Part shown: piece after piece, positions 36,718 through 46,197 of the stretch
Layout: each line of letters opens with the position of its first letter
Numbering within the stretch: position 1 is the first letter of the stretch
From: Shewanella halifaxensis HAW-EB4
Lineage (GTDB): Bacteria > Pseudomonadota > Gammaproteobacteria > Enterobacterales > Shewanellaceae
Length of the DNA stretch: 64,000 nucleotides
Direction: 5' to 3'
NCBI RefSeq assembly: GCF_000019185.1
Contig: NC_010334.1
Span: forward strand, 3,410,001 to 3,474,000
Program-made: the position numbers and the translations under genes
The notes under the pieces: generated by a model
What the model was told of the DNA's origin: nothing
Seen by the model: the letters and a program-made list of their open reading frames with translations, nothing else
The model's database searches: none

Positions 36718-37059
36718 AAGGTTAACTTTCTGTTGTACTTTATATGAACATAAATATTTATGCTTTGCATACCTTTTATTTAAATTCTTCTATAAAGAAG
36801 GAAAAGTTAATACCTTCTATTTTCATCAAAGTGCCTATTTTGCGGAATAATAAACTGGTGAAATACGATCTACATCACTCTATCCGCATTCGTCTAATTC
36901 GTACAATACCCAAGAATCATTAAAATAATATTAGCTATATTTCTGGCGTCTAAATATCGTATTAATTATTTAGCGAGTGCTAAACACACTTGAAAGTATG
37001 TTTAACTTAATAGGATTAGACTCGGAATTCGTTGGATTGAAGATGAAAAGGAATTATTC

Positions 37060-38460
37060 ATGAGTACATCAAACAACATACAGCAACTCCCGACTAAAGA
37101 AGTTGAACAATTAAACAGTTCCGAAGTCAATACCGCGAAAGCTCAAAATATAAAAACCGGATTTTTTGAGCGAATATTTAAACTGTCAGCTCATGATACG
37201 ACGATATCGACAGAGATTATTGCCGGCATCACGACGTTCATGACTATGGTCTATATCGTGTTTGTTAACCCTCAAATTCTTGCGGCGGCAGGAATGGATG
37301 CCAGCGCAGTTTTCGTGGTGACCTGTCTAATCAGTGCTGTGGGTTGTATCGCCATGGGGCTAATCGCTAATCTACCCATTGCGCTGGCACCAGCCATGGG
37401 GCTCAATGCCTTTTTTGCTTTTTCTGTGGTCGTTGGCATGGGGATTAGCTGGCAAACGGGTATGGGCACGATTTTCTGGGGAGCGGTTTGTTTTACCTTA
37501 ATGTCACTGTTTGGTATACGTGCTTGGATATTAGGTAATATTCCAAGTTGCTTGAGGATAGGTATTCCCAGTGGTATTGGTTTATTAATTGCCCTTGTTG
37601 GCTTCAGTAATGCGGGAATTGTAGTGGCGAGTCCTGCCACGCTTATTACCGTCGGTGATTTAAGTTCACTGCAGTGTGTACTAGGTGCTCTGGGCTTTTT
37701 TATTATTGTTATTCTTTCATCGCGGGGTATTCACGCCTCTGTATTGATCTCTATTACTGTGGTTACGGCTATTGCGGCGCTAATGGGAGATGTTGAGTAC
37801 ACAGGTATAGTCTCTGCTCCACCTAATATCTCAAATACTTTTGGTCAATTAGATATTTTGGGCTCACTAGATATCGCCCTAATGGGGATCATTTTCTCTT
37901 TTGCGTTAGTCAGCTTGTTCGACAGTTCAGGTACCATGATAGGGGTAACGGAAAATTTTGGTATCACAGATGACAAAGGCCGCTTTCCTCGCATGAAGCA
38001 AGCCTTGATGACAGACTCTGCAACCTCCGTTCTGGGAGCTTATATGGGAACATCTACCGTGACGGCCTACATTGAGAGTTCGGCGGGAGTCGCTACGGGA
38101 GGCCGCACAGGCTTGACCGCCGTCGTGACGGGTTTGTTGTTTATTGTCGTTATATTTTTCTCTCCGCTTGCCGCTATGGTGCCTGGTTATGCTGTGGCTG
38201 GAGCCTTGGTTTATGTGGGGATCTTAATGTCTTCTGGGCTTGCCAAGATACAGTGGGACGATATTACGGAGTCTGCCCCCGCCTTTATCACTTGTGTGAT
38301 GATGCCCTTCACCTTCTCTATCACAGAGGGGATCGCCACGGGGTTTATTACCTATTGTGTGATGAAACTTGGTAGCAATCGCTGGCGTGAAATTCACCCC
38401 ACAGTCGCTATCGTCGCAGTACTATTTATCTTTAAGTTTGCCTTTGTTGATGGCCACTAA
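37060..38460 (+). CDS. NCS2-family purine (adenine) permease
   Basis: Inner membrane symporter of 466 residues of the NCS2/AzgA-like family. About 12 to 14 hydrophobic segments are visible. Signatures are GITTFMTMVYIVFVNPQIL at the start and LAPAMGLNAFFAF, then SLFDSSGTMIGVTE in the middle; these occur in AdeP/PurP adenine permeases. Substrate adenine is supported by the deaminase gene 12 nt downstream. AAGGA lies 7 nt before the ATG. Confidence 0.88.
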   Translation: MSTSNNIQQLPTKEVEQLNSSEVNTAKAQNIKTGFFERIFKLSAHDTTISTEIIAGITTFMTMVYIVFVNPQILAAAGMDASAVFVVTCLISAVGCIAMGLIANLPIALAPAMGLNAFFAFSVVVGMGISWQTGMGTIFWGAVCFTLMSLFGIRAWILGNIPSCLRIGIPSGIGLLIALVGFSNAGIVVASPATLITVGDLSSLQCVLGALGFFIIVILSSRGIHASVLISITVVTAIAALMGDVEYTGIVSAPPNISNTFGQLDILGSLDIALMGIIFSFALVSLFDSSGTMIGVTENFGITDDKGRFPRMKQALMTDSATSVLGAYMGTSTVTAYIESSAGVATGGRTGLTAVVTGLLFIVVIFFSPLAAMVPGYAVAGALVYVGILMSSGLAKIQWDDITESAPAFITCVMMPFTFSITEGIATGFITYCVMKLGSNRWREIHPTVAIVAVLFIFKFAFVDGH

Positions 38461-38472
38461 ATAGGAACGCTG

Positions 38473-40236
38473 ATGTCGAATTTAATGGATAAACACACAC
38501 AGAAAATTGATCCTCAGTCACTGCAGCATATGCTGTCGGTATTGCGGCTGGAGCAACTCGGCGATCTTAAATTAACCAATGTTTCTCTGCTTGATCTTAT
38601 TAATGGAGAGGTGATCCCAGGACCTATTCTGATTGATAAAGGGCATATCATTGCAGTAGGTCAAGAGGTTGACTTGTTAGCTGCTGTTCGGGTTGTTGAC
38701 TGTCATGGGCAAATTGCAGTGCCGGGGTTCATTGATGCCCATATGCATGTAGAAAGCTCCACCATGACGCCATTTGAGTTTGAGCGTACGACCTTGCCTC
38801 TAGGGACCACAAGTATCGTGTGTGACCCTCATGAATTGGTAAATGTAATGGGTCGTCAGGGAATAGATTGGTTTCTGCGCTGTAGTGAAACCATGCACCA
38901 AAATATGTTTGTCCAGATTAGCTCCTGCGTACCCGCAGTTGCCGGATTAGATATCAATGGAAGTGATTTTAGCTTAGATGAGATGGCAGCATACCGAGAG
39001 CACAAGCATGTGCTTGGTCTTGCTGAAGTAATGGATTATCCCGCAGTGATCAATGGCGAACAAGCTATGCAGGATAAGCTCACTACCTTTAATAATCTTA
39101 ATCTTGATGGTCATAGCCCGTTGCTCAGTGGCTTATCTCTGTCTGCATATGTGGCATGCGGCATACAGAACTGCCATGAAACAACCAATGTCGAGGAAGG
39201 AAAAGAGAAGCTGGCTAAAGGGATGGCGGTAATTATGCGGGAGGGCTCCGTGGCAAAAAATTTAGATGCCCTAGCGCCTCTAATCACTGACTTTAGTTCA
39301 CCATATTGTCTGTTATGCACCGATGACCGTAATCCCCATGAAATTGCCAATGAAGGTCATATTAATTTCATGGTGAAACGTTTAATTCAACAGCATGATA
39401 TACCAGCCTATTTAGCCTATCGAGTCGCATCGTGGTCGGCTGCCAAACATTTTGGCTTGCGTCGCCTCGGGCTTATCGCGCCCGGATATCGAGCCGATAT
39501 AAACCTAGTATCAACACTAGATGCAGTCGACATTCAACGAGTATTGATCGCTGGTGAGTTTGTTGATGAGTTAACGCTAGAAAGTGAATTAGAAGCAAAG
39601 CTCGAGGCATCCTCACCTCCGCTTCATAACACAGTTAAGCATCGTCCTATCACGGAGGCTGAGTTAACGATCCCTTTAAAAGAGGGAGAGTATCGTGTCA
39701 TCGGTGTAGTGAAAGATGAGTTACTGACTAACCACCTTGTTTGCCATTTTGATGGCCAGCATTTTGCCGAACCGGGTGTGAACAAGCTTGCTGTTATTGA
39801 ACGATACGGACATCAACTCCCCCCTGCACTGAGTTTAGTTAAAGGGTTTGATATTGAGCAAGGAGCCATCGCCACCAGTGTCGGCCATGATTCCCACAAT
39901 ATTGTGGTGATAGGTGCCGATGAGAAAAGTATGGCTCATGCGGTGAACCACCTGCTGGAGATTGGTGGTGGTTTCTGTGTGGTGCAACAAGGTGAAGTAA
40001 CAGCCGATCTTATGCTGCCTTTAGGCGGAATAATGAGTTTAGAGCGCTCAGAAAAAATCGCTGAGCAGATCTCAGATCTAAAAACGGCAGTGAAAGCCAT
40101 TGGCGTTTCTTTAAGTGAGCCCTTTGTTCAGATGAGCTTCCTTAGTCTACCCGTGATCCCATCGCTTAAGATGACGGTCAAAGGCCTATTCGATGTCGAT
40201 CAGTTTAAGTTTGTCAGTCTACGAGTGGACAGTTGA
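38473..40236 (+). CDS. ade: Adenine deaminase
   Basis: Metal-dependent amidohydrolase of 587 residues that converts adenine to hypoxanthine and ammonia. The metal-binding HxH is in GFIDAHMHVESS, CDPHELVNVMG comes next, and LCTDDRNPHEIANEGH is a family-specific loop near the catalytic centre. Length and order fit the Ade family rather than Add. AGGAA precedes the ATG. It forms an operon with the permease, giving a simple uptake-and-deaminate route that lets adenine be used as a purine or nitrogen source. Confidence 0.95.
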   Translation: MSNLMDKHTQKIDPQSLQHMLSVLRLEQLGDLKLTNVSLLDLINGEVIPGPILIDKGHIIAVGQEVDLLAAVRVVDCHGQIAVPGFIDAHMHVESSTMTPFEFERTTLPLGTTSIVCDPHELVNVMGRQGIDWFLRCSETMHQNMFVQISSCVPAVAGLDINGSDFSLDEMAAYREHKHVLGLAEVMDYPAVINGEQAMQDKLTTFNNLNLDGHSPLLSGLSLSAYVACGIQNCHETTNVEEGKEKLAKGMAVIMREGSVAKNLDALAPLITDFSSPYCLLCTDDRNPHEIANEGHINFMVKRLIQQHDIPAYLAYRVASWSAAKHFGLRRLGLIAPGYRADINLVSTLDAVDIQRVLIAGEFVDELTLESELEAKLEASSPPLHNTVKHRPITEAELTIPLKEGEYRVIGVVKDELLTNHLVCHFDGQHFAEPGVNKLAVIERYGHQLPPALSLVKGFDIEQGAIATSVGHDSHNIVVIGADEKSMAHAVNHLLEIGGGFCVVQQGEVTADLMLPLGGIMSLERSEKIAEQISDLKTAVKAIGVSLSEPFVQMSFLSLPVIPSLKMTVKGLFDVDQFKFVSLRVDS

Positions 40237-40250
40237 TATAGGAAAAACAT

Positions 40251-40274
40251 ATCCCGCCTTCCTAAAGGCGGGAT
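40251..40274 (+). terminator. Terminator hairpin after adenine deaminase
   Basis: 10-bp perfect stem ATCCCGCCTT / AAGGCGGGAT with a 4-nt loop, 15 nt after the stop codon. It lacks a strong T-tract. Confidence 0.7.
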
Positions 40275-40345
40275 TAGATGAACTATGATGTTTCCTTCGT
40301 CATTTTATGGCAGTTAAGGCATGTGAGCTCTCGGTATGTAAAGAA

Positions 40346-40373
40346 CCCACCTACTGAAGTAGGTAGTTTAGGG
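40346..40373. mobile_element. Possible IS200/IS605 right-end stem-loop
   Basis: The inner stem ACCTACT-GA-AGTAGGT (40349-40364) is enclosed by CCC/GGG. Sub-terminal imperfect palindromes of this form mark the ends of IS200/IS605 elements. The call depends on the neighbouring TnpB-like remnant, which is weak. Confidence 0.35.
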
Positions 40374-40377
40374 CTGA

Positions 40378-40454
40378 AAATAAAACTAAGACTAAATAAA
40401 ACTAAGATTAAATAAAACTAAGACAGCCATAATTTAATGAATAAAACTAAGACT
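40378..40454. repeat. 16-bp direct repeats
   Basis: Three tandem copies of AAATAAAACTAAGACT begin at 40378, 40394 and 40410 with one or two changes each; a fourth, 15-bp copy is at 40440-40454. Confidence 0.9.
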
Positions 40455-40668
40455 CTCTTGTTCAAAGTAGAAGTGCACCACTCATTTCAGTATAGGTTTC
40501 AAAAGGTGTCTTGGTTATTTGCTTAGATATCAAACCTCAACGGTCTAAATGAAGGCTCAAATTATCAAGTGTAGATACAACTGCAGGCTTAGATGACAAA
40601 GCCACTCTATGACGTCTATGTCACCGCGGCATTTGTGAATCTGTTCACATCAGATGTCATGGCCGAGC

Positions 40669-40853
40669 TTACAGGGCCAATTCAGTTCCATACTGAATTT
40701 GGCATTTCCTCCGTCCATGGAGATAGACGGACTTGCAACGATATCCATATCTAAGAGCCAGTTCAGCATCCATGCTTCCGTTCGTAACACAAAGCTTCGC
40801 TTTACTCACCGTGCCTCAGCAGTATCTGCACATACCTCGCTACAGGCGATTAG
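40669..40853 (-). pseudogene. Possible TnpB C-terminal remnant
   Basis: On the minus strand, 40806-40853 reads LIACSEVCADTAEAR and a stop, similar in style to the C-terminal end of TnpB (OrfB) proteins. Overlapping it by 4 nt, a GTG frame at 40669-40809 gives 46 residues starting VSKAKLCVTNGSMDAELA. Neither is a complete gene. Family assignment is tentative. Confidence 0.3.
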
Positions 40854-40979
40854 GTACACCTTTACTCAAAGGTAAAAATATTTTGGGAGCATTCCCAAGT
40901 TAGCAATCGAAAAAACCATTCCAAAGCGGGTTTAACAATCTGGTAGAATAGTGCAAACACCGATAAAAAATGAAATGTC

Positions 40980-41798
40980 ATGCTTGGAACCTTAAGAAAA
41001 ATGCGCAGCCACTTGGATGAAAACCATGTGGTGCAATACCAACTGCCCGTTGGCGAAGAACTACTGGATCTGAACCTACTCATTGGCCAGCAGCTTACGC
41101 TAACTCATACTGGTAACATCTTCTGCTGTAGCTGCGGCAAGAAAACTAAGAAGAGCTACTCACAAGGCCACTGCTATGTGTGTATGCAGAAACTGGCGAG
41201 CTGCGATATGTGTATCATGAAGCCAGAAACTTGCCACTATGCAGCAGGCACCTGTCGTGAGCCATCTTGGGGTGAAGCTAACTGCTTCGTGCCGCACTAT
41301 GTTTACCTGTCTAATACCTCAGGCGTCAAAGTCGGTATTACCCGCCATACACAGCTGCCGACTCGTTGGATAGATCAAGGCGCGACCCAAGGCCTGCCTA
41401 TTTTTAAGGTTGAGACCCGTCTGCTTTCGGGCCTAGTTGAAACCGCCTTGGCTAAGATGATTGCCGACAAGACTAACTGGCGCACGATGCTCAAGGGCAA
41501 CGCCGATGATCTTGACCTTAAACAGCAGGCTGAAACCCTTATCCCGCAGATAGCCGAGCGTCTTAAAGAGATCACCGCTGAACACGGCGAGTTTGCGGTA
41601 TCACAGCTCGATGAGACGATTCAAACCATCAACTATCCAGTGAGTGAGTTTCCAACTAAGATAAGCTCACATAATTTCGATAAAAACCCTGAGGTCTCGG
41701 GTATTTTAAAAGGCATAAAAGGCCAATACCTGATCTTCGATACTGGGGTGATTAATGTGCGCAAATTTGGCTCTTATGAAGTGAGCGTGAATTACTAG
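40980..41798 (+). CDS. DUF2797 family protein
   Basis: Protein of 272 residues. The N-terminal third has cysteine pairs CCSCGKK, CYVC, CDMC and a CHYAAGTC segment, in keeping with a zinc-binding module. It is followed by FVPHYVYLSNTSGVKVGITR, which defines DUF2797 and resembles a GIY-YIG-like YV..S...KVGIT core. The C-terminal part is beta-rich. Function unknown; the GIY-YIG similarity hints at a nucleic acid role, but this is inference. It is followed by a terminator. Confidence 0.85.
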   Translation: MLGTLRKMRSHLDENHVVQYQLPVGEELLDLNLLIGQQLTLTHTGNIFCCSCGKKTKKSYSQGHCYVCMQKLASCDMCIMKPETCHYAAGTCREPSWGEANCFVPHYVYLSNTSGVKVGITRHTQLPTRWIDQGATQGLPIFKVETRLLSGLVETALAKMIADKTNWRTMLKGNADDLDLKQQAETLIPQIAERLKEITAEHGEFAVSQLDETIQTINYPVSEFPTKISSHNFDKNPEVSGILKGIKGQYLIFDTGVINVRKFGSYEVSVNY

Positions 41799-41907
41799 CC
41801 CTTTTTCTTAAGATAAAGAGCTAACTTAAGGGTAAACAGAGCTTTAGGGAAAGCCAAGCTTTAACTAAAGCTTTGCTGAGTCAATAATTTACCCCATAGC
41901 GTTAACT

Positions 41908-41951
41908 AAAAAGGCCCTGCAATTAGTGATTAATAATTGCAGGGCCTTTTT
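41908..41951. terminator. Strong bidirectional terminator
   Basis: 17-bp stem AAAAAGGCCCTGCAATT with its complement and a 10-nt loop, T-tract on both strands. It lies between the convergent DUF2797 and secreted protein genes. Confidence 0.92.
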
Positions 41952-41988
41952 CTTTCTATATCAAAGGGGGGCGATAAAAACATACTGT

Positions 41989-42408
41989 TTAACCATCGTT
42001 TGTGGTTTGCCCCATTATCTTTAACTTCCCCTTCTTAGTCGCACCGACCACTCCCAGTGTCTGACTGCCGACACTATCGTAGGTCAACTCAATGGATTTT
42101 AGATCGCCATCGGGAACGCTAATGCTGCGGCTCGATAAGCCCTTGGTCAATACGCCTAAGTTATCGACCTCTTTCCTATTACCATCAGCCATAATCAATA
42201 TGATTTTATGCATATTAACTGTGCCTTGAACGCATTTAAGCTTTATATGACTAACCTGCTTTTCAGCCTTCTTGGGGGTTACAGTATCGGTTTCCGTTTT
42301 ATAGTTAACCGTTTTTTCACTGATCTGAACCCAATCACTTGCCTGTACCGCTGACGAGCCCAACATGATTAATACCAATGCAGCGACGTTAACGAGTCGT
42401 AAAATCAT
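41989..42408 (-). CDS. Small secreted protein (DUF2541-like)
   Basis: Exported protein of 139 residues with a clear signal peptide (MILRLVNVAALVLIMLGSSA, cleavage near VQA-SD). The mature part has the order IKLKCVQGTVNMHKIILIM...SRSISVPDG..KSIELTYDS...GKLKIMG. This resembles DUF2541 proteins such as E. coli YaaI, which are small periplasmic proteins of unknown role. The match is by pattern only. AAGGA precedes the ATG. Confidence 0.55.
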   Translation of the reverse strand: MILRLVNVAALVLIMLGSSAVQASDWVQISEKTVNYKTETDTVTPKKAEKQVSHIKLKCVQGTVNMHKIILIMADGNRKEVDNLGVLTKGLSSRSISVPDGDLKSIELTYDSVGSQTLGVVGATKKGKLKIMGQTTNDG

Positions 42409-42494
42409 TTAATATCCTTATGAACCTAGAATGGTACCAATACGTATCGGTGGCAATATTGAGAAATATTCCCCTATTCCAGTTTACTTTAACA

Positions 42495-43067
42495 CTAAAT
42501 AGCTGGTACAGGCTTGAGCATAGCGGATAACAAACGTTCAAATCGCTCTTCTCGCTGTAGTGGACTATTATCTAAATCCGTAAACCCTTGAGCAAGAACG
42601 CGCCATACCGGCATTGGGCTATGGGGAGAAAATAGCGCAACCAATACTGAGCCCTTTTCATAGTGTTTATCAATGCCTTCGGTCGATAAACCTGCGACTA
42701 AGCCCGCTCTTTTCAAGATCTCTTTATCACTCATCTCAGATTCAAGCGCCACGCCAAAACCCACCAATACACTCGGTAACTCATTGGCAGTGGCTAAATG
42801 GTATCCCTTGGCCAGCATCGCTTGAGCAATAGCGGCTTGCATATGCTTGATCACAGCTTGGCTATCCACTTCATCACTAGCGTGAACCGCAAACATATTA
42901 GGGTGCCAGGCAAAGGCTTTTGTGGAGTGACTGAGTAAGCTCAGGTCGCCAGTCGTTACCATAGTCGTTCGCGTTGCGGACATCTCAGATTCAACGCTAT
43001 CGGTGGTACTGCAGCCCGCTATTAGCGTTAACCCGGTTAATAGCAGTAAGACATATTTTTTAATCAT
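42495..43067 (-). CDS. DUF4136-type lipoprotein
   Basis: Lipoprotein of 190 residues with lipobox LIAGC (Cys19). The mature part, FAWHPNMF, then VIKHMQAAIAQAMLAKGYH and LVGFGVAL, follows the DUF4136 pattern: an F-W start, a long helix ending in KGY, and a beta strand. These proteins are outer-membrane or periplasmic and of unknown function. It is 86 nt downstream on the same strand as the small secreted protein gene and may be cotranscribed. Confidence 0.7.
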   Translation of the reverse strand: MIKKYVLLLLTGLTLIAGCSTTDSVESEMSATRTTMVTTGDLSLLSHSTKAFAWHPNMFAVHASDEVDSQAVIKHMQAAIAQAMLAKGYHLATANELPSVLVGFGVALESEMSDKEILKRAGLVAGLSTEGIDKHYEKGSVLVALFSPHSPMPVWRVLAQGFTDLDNSPLQREERFERLLSAMLKPVPAI

Positions 43068-43184
43068 AGGTTGAAATTCCCTCTTATTATCCAGATCCAG
43101 CGTAACACTTGAAACATTAACCTAACCTGACTCATAAGGTGCTGTCGACCGTAAAAGATAATTTAACTAAGGTATTTTTAATGT

Positions 43185-43215
43185 AAAAAAAGCCGACCCT
43201 TTAGGAGTCGGCTTT
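43185..43215 (-). terminator. Intrinsic terminator after the collagenase gene
   Basis: Stem AAGCCGAC / GTCGGCTT with a short internal loop; on the minus strand it ends in a run of seven T. It lies 40 nt past the collagenase stop. Confidence 0.85.
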
Positions 43216-43254
43216 GGTTACTGATAATCGAACTATTGTTCTTAATATCCTAGC

Positions 43255-46185
43255 TTACTTAATATCAACCACTAGGCTTGCACCTTCACTCGATGGTGCG
43301 CCATCGGCACTGATGTAGTACCAACCTTCCACAGGTGTGGCAATGGTTAGACTCTCTACGTTACCGCTACTCTCAGACTTCACCTCATACGAGTCGACTC
43401 CAGCCCATGTTTGGCTGTTGCCATAAAGGTTCACATCGCCGCTGCCATGACCACTGGCTACGCTAATCTCTTCAGTACCCGCCGGAACATAGAAGTAGTA
43501 GCTTGAGTGGCCGTCTGCAATACAGACGGCTTCACCGAACTCGACACCACCATAGCTATAAGGAGATTGTGTCGCACACGCATCAGCCACTAACACAGGG
43601 GGCGTGCCAGTATCGCCACCATCAGTTAAGCTCACACTTAAGCTAACCCCTTCATACTCAGCAGTTGCCACAAGGCTAATGTATACCCAACCTCGGTTAG
43701 CGATAACGTTTAGCTGTTCGTCATTACCCGCTGCTGTCGCTTTAGCGGTATAAGCTGACGGCTTGGCCCAAATTTCTTGGTTGAAGAACAGGTCAACATC
43801 ACCTTCACCACCCGATGTCGTGATATAAAGCGGTGTGTTATCTTGTTCAACATAGGTGTAGAAGTAGTTGATATCACTACCTGCAACACACTCAGTCTGC
43901 TCCTGTGTTAACTTACCGTCGGTAATGGATATCGCGCCGCAATGCTCGACAGGCTCTACCGGATCAACAGGGTCTACAGGCCCATCGGTATCGGCATTAT
44001 CACCAATTCCGTCGCCATCAGAATCAGCCCACTCAGTTGGATCGGTTGGGAACACATCGCCATTGTCACCGACACCGTCGCCGTCGGTATCGACTGTTTC
44101 ATTGGCATCGGTTGGGAATGCATCGGCGTTATCGCCCACACCATCACCGTCAGTGTCATGAGTTTCACTCGGATCATGCGGGAAGGCATCTTGACTATCA
44201 ATAACACCATCTCCATCAGAGTCAACTGGCGGAGTAATGCCTGTGCTGATTGAGTCATCATTACTGCTCACTGACGCCAACCAGGTGTTCCACTCGCTGT
44301 TATAGTTCTGGCCAATGGTATTATCGATATAGGCTAACCAGCCATCAGCATCGCCGCCACGAGCTAGCACTAATAGTGCATCGACATCACTTCTGTGATT
44401 TTCAAATAGGAAGCGAACCGCTAAGTAGCCCCAGCTATAGACTCGGTCAGAACCACTATCATAAGTATTCGAGAGAATCTCACTTAGGCTATAAGCCTGT
44501 GAGCGCCCCAACTCGATAGCACCGTCATTACGGTTTTGCTTCGAGATATATTCAGCCAAGCCTTCTGTCCACCATACCGACTTGCCGGTATCAATATCGA
44601 AGTAGTTAAACGCGCCATAAAGGTTAAAACGGCCATCGAGGTAATGTACATACTCATGCTTTAAGTTCCACACCAAGATCTCGTCAGTCCAGGTGGCTTC
44701 ATGAGCAATAAAGCGTGCATGATTGCCCTCTTGAGAGGGCGTGCCTTCTAAGTACATGCCACCGTTGTTGGTATTGATCCCAAAAATCACACTTGCGTAC
44801 TGGGCATAATCATCGTAACTGTCGAAGATGTTCACTTCTAGGCTTTCATTCAAGTCATCGGCTACTGGCTGATAACCCGTTGCAAGCACGTCATGGAATA
44901 GTGTCTCTTCACCGCCCATAAGATCGCAAGAGCTTTGGAGCTCATCGTTGGTTAACTGCTGGGCGCGAATGTAGATGGTATCGCTACAGCTGTAATTGAT
45001 TGGTAGAGCCGTTTGTTCAAGCTCCTCTTCCCACCCACAAATACCGAACTGCTCACAGTCACCAGGATTGTAATAATCTAAGTAACCTGCACCGTCAGCC
45101 CACTGTGCAGACATGCGCTCAAACTTACTCATATACAGCTCAACACCGTCATTGAGGCGCGTTTTCAAGCTTTGCGGAAGATCCCAGTACTTTTGATACT
45201 CATAGAAGCGACCAAACTCATGAAAGGCATCGGTCGACTCATACTGGTAGTCTGAGTTAATAATATAATCAGCAGTGGCAATGTTCAGTAGCGCATCGAT
45301 TAGCTCGCCATGCTCCATGGCTTTGCTGTTGTAAGCCTCTTCCCAGCTTCCGTAGTAAAGCGTGGTTAATGCGCTCGTCATTGCGGCGCGGTGGCGATTG
45401 CTAGCAAGAAAGTCTGCGTTAAACATCTGCAAGTAATCGGTGATCACGGGCACACTCTCTAGGATGTGATCGCTGCTCGCCCACGATGTAAAGAACTCCA
45501 TCAAAGTATCACCCGCAGAAGGAGTGATCTCAAAAAGCTTTGGATTCTTCGCATATTCAACTAACGCAGCATAAACCGCATCTGCGGCTTGGGTGTCGCT
45601 ATAAGCTAAATCATCATTGTAAAACTCAATATAAAATGCACCGCGCAAGAAGTAGAACAGGTTACGCATTTCGTAACCTGTGCTGCTGTCATAGGTTGCT
45701 GCAATAGCGGCTGCTTGATTGGCAACTGAAACCACATTTTCTGTCTGATAGGCGGCAACCGAGACGGCATCATTTCTAGAGTACAACTCAGAGATACATG
45801 AGATCTCCGCTTGTCTAACGGCATCAAACAGCGCTTCACCGCTTAGGTTGGCTAACTCACTGCTACACATATTGTCTTCGGCTTCAGCTGTCGGGCCAGA
45901 TGCTCCCATCGGCCCTTCAATCTTTTTTTCAGCTTTCCCCTTGATCGGATGCTGACGTTGGTTTTTCTCTGCACTCTTCTGCTGGCCTGGAATATTAGCG
46001 CCTTTTTCAAAGCGGCTCTGCAGCTCTTTACCATGAGCGGCCTTTGATGATTCTTTGGCCGTCGGTGCGACCTCAGAAGTCGCGAATGCAGTACCGGGAA
46101 AAAGAATAGCTGAGCAGGCAAGCGCTAAAGCGTGAACTTTAAACTTACCAGTGTGTATTTGTGGCTTAGTTGGATCTGTTGACAT
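43255..46185 (-). CDS. Secreted M9 collagenase with TSP3 and PPC domains
   Basis: Large secreted metalloprotease of 976 residues, Vibrio-type microbial collagenase. Domains in order: signal peptide (about 1-40), a low-complexity propeptide, the M9 N-terminal and catalytic region with HEYVH (His510, Glu511, His514) and the third ligand in WWTEGLAEYIS. Next come four aspartate-rich thrombospondin type 3 repeats (about 650-735; DTDGDGVGDN motif) and two PPC domains (about 745-845 and 870-970), which typically bind calcium or substrate. I chose the ATG at 46185 (GGAG 6 nt upstream) over the TTG at 46197. It would degrade collagen or related protein matter outside the cell. Confidence 0.9.
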   Translation of the reverse strand: MSTDPTKPQIHTGKFKVHALALACSAILFPGTAFATSEVAPTAKESSKAAHGKELQSRFEKGANIPGQQKSAEKNQRQHPIKGKAEKKIEGPMGASGPTAEAEDNMCSSELANLSGEALFDAVRQAEISCISELYSRNDAVSVAAYQTENVVSVANQAAAIAATYDSSTGYEMRNLFYFLRGAFYIEFYNDDLAYSDTQAADAVYAALVEYAKNPKLFEITPSAGDTLMEFFTSWASSDHILESVPVITDYLQMFNADFLASNRHRAAMTSALTTLYYGSWEEAYNSKAMEHGELIDALLNIATADYIINSDYQYESTDAFHEFGRFYEYQKYWDLPQSLKTRLNDGVELYMSKFERMSAQWADGAGYLDYYNPGDCEQFGICGWEEELEQTALPINYSCSDTIYIRAQQLTNDELQSSCDLMGGEETLFHDVLATGYQPVADDLNESLEVNIFDSYDDYAQYASVIFGINTNNGGMYLEGTPSQEGNHARFIAHEATWTDEILVWNLKHEYVHYLDGRFNLYGAFNYFDIDTGKSVWWTEGLAEYISKQNRNDGAIELGRSQAYSLSEILSNTYDSGSDRVYSWGYLAVRFLFENHRSDVDALLVLARGGDADGWLAYIDNTIGQNYNSEWNTWLASVSSNDDSISTGITPPVDSDGDGVIDSQDAFPHDPSETHDTDGDGVGDNADAFPTDANETVDTDGDGVGDNGDVFPTDPTEWADSDGDGIGDNADTDGPVDPVDPVEPVEHCGAISITDGKLTQEQTECVAGSDINYFYTYVEQDNTPLYITTSGGEGDVDLFFNQEIWAKPSAYTAKATAAGNDEQLNVIANRGWVYISLVATAEYEGVSLSVSLTDGGDTGTPPVLVADACATQSPYSYGGVEFGEAVCIADGHSSYYFYVPAGTEEISVASGHGSGDVNLYGNSQTWAGVDSYEVKSESSGNVESLTIATPVEGWYYISADGAPSSEGASLVVDIK

Positions 46186-46197
46186 ATTTAACTCCAA

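Larger units (their letters stand above)
40275..40979. other. Degraded insertion-element region
   Basis: About 700 bp with no intact gene. It holds a stem-loop at 40346-40373, a run of 16-bp repeats at 40378-40454 and short coding-like tails on the minus strand at 40669-40853. I read it as the remains of an IS200/IS605-type element. Confidence 0.4.

Noticed and set aside
40654..40875. 73-residue plus-strand frame in the degraded element
   Set aside because: No family pattern; the opposite strand looks more coding-like.
43868..44253. Long plus-strand frames opposite the thrombospondin type 3 repeats
   Set aside because: They mirror the repetitive Asp/Gly codons of the collagenase gene; a shadow of a real gene.
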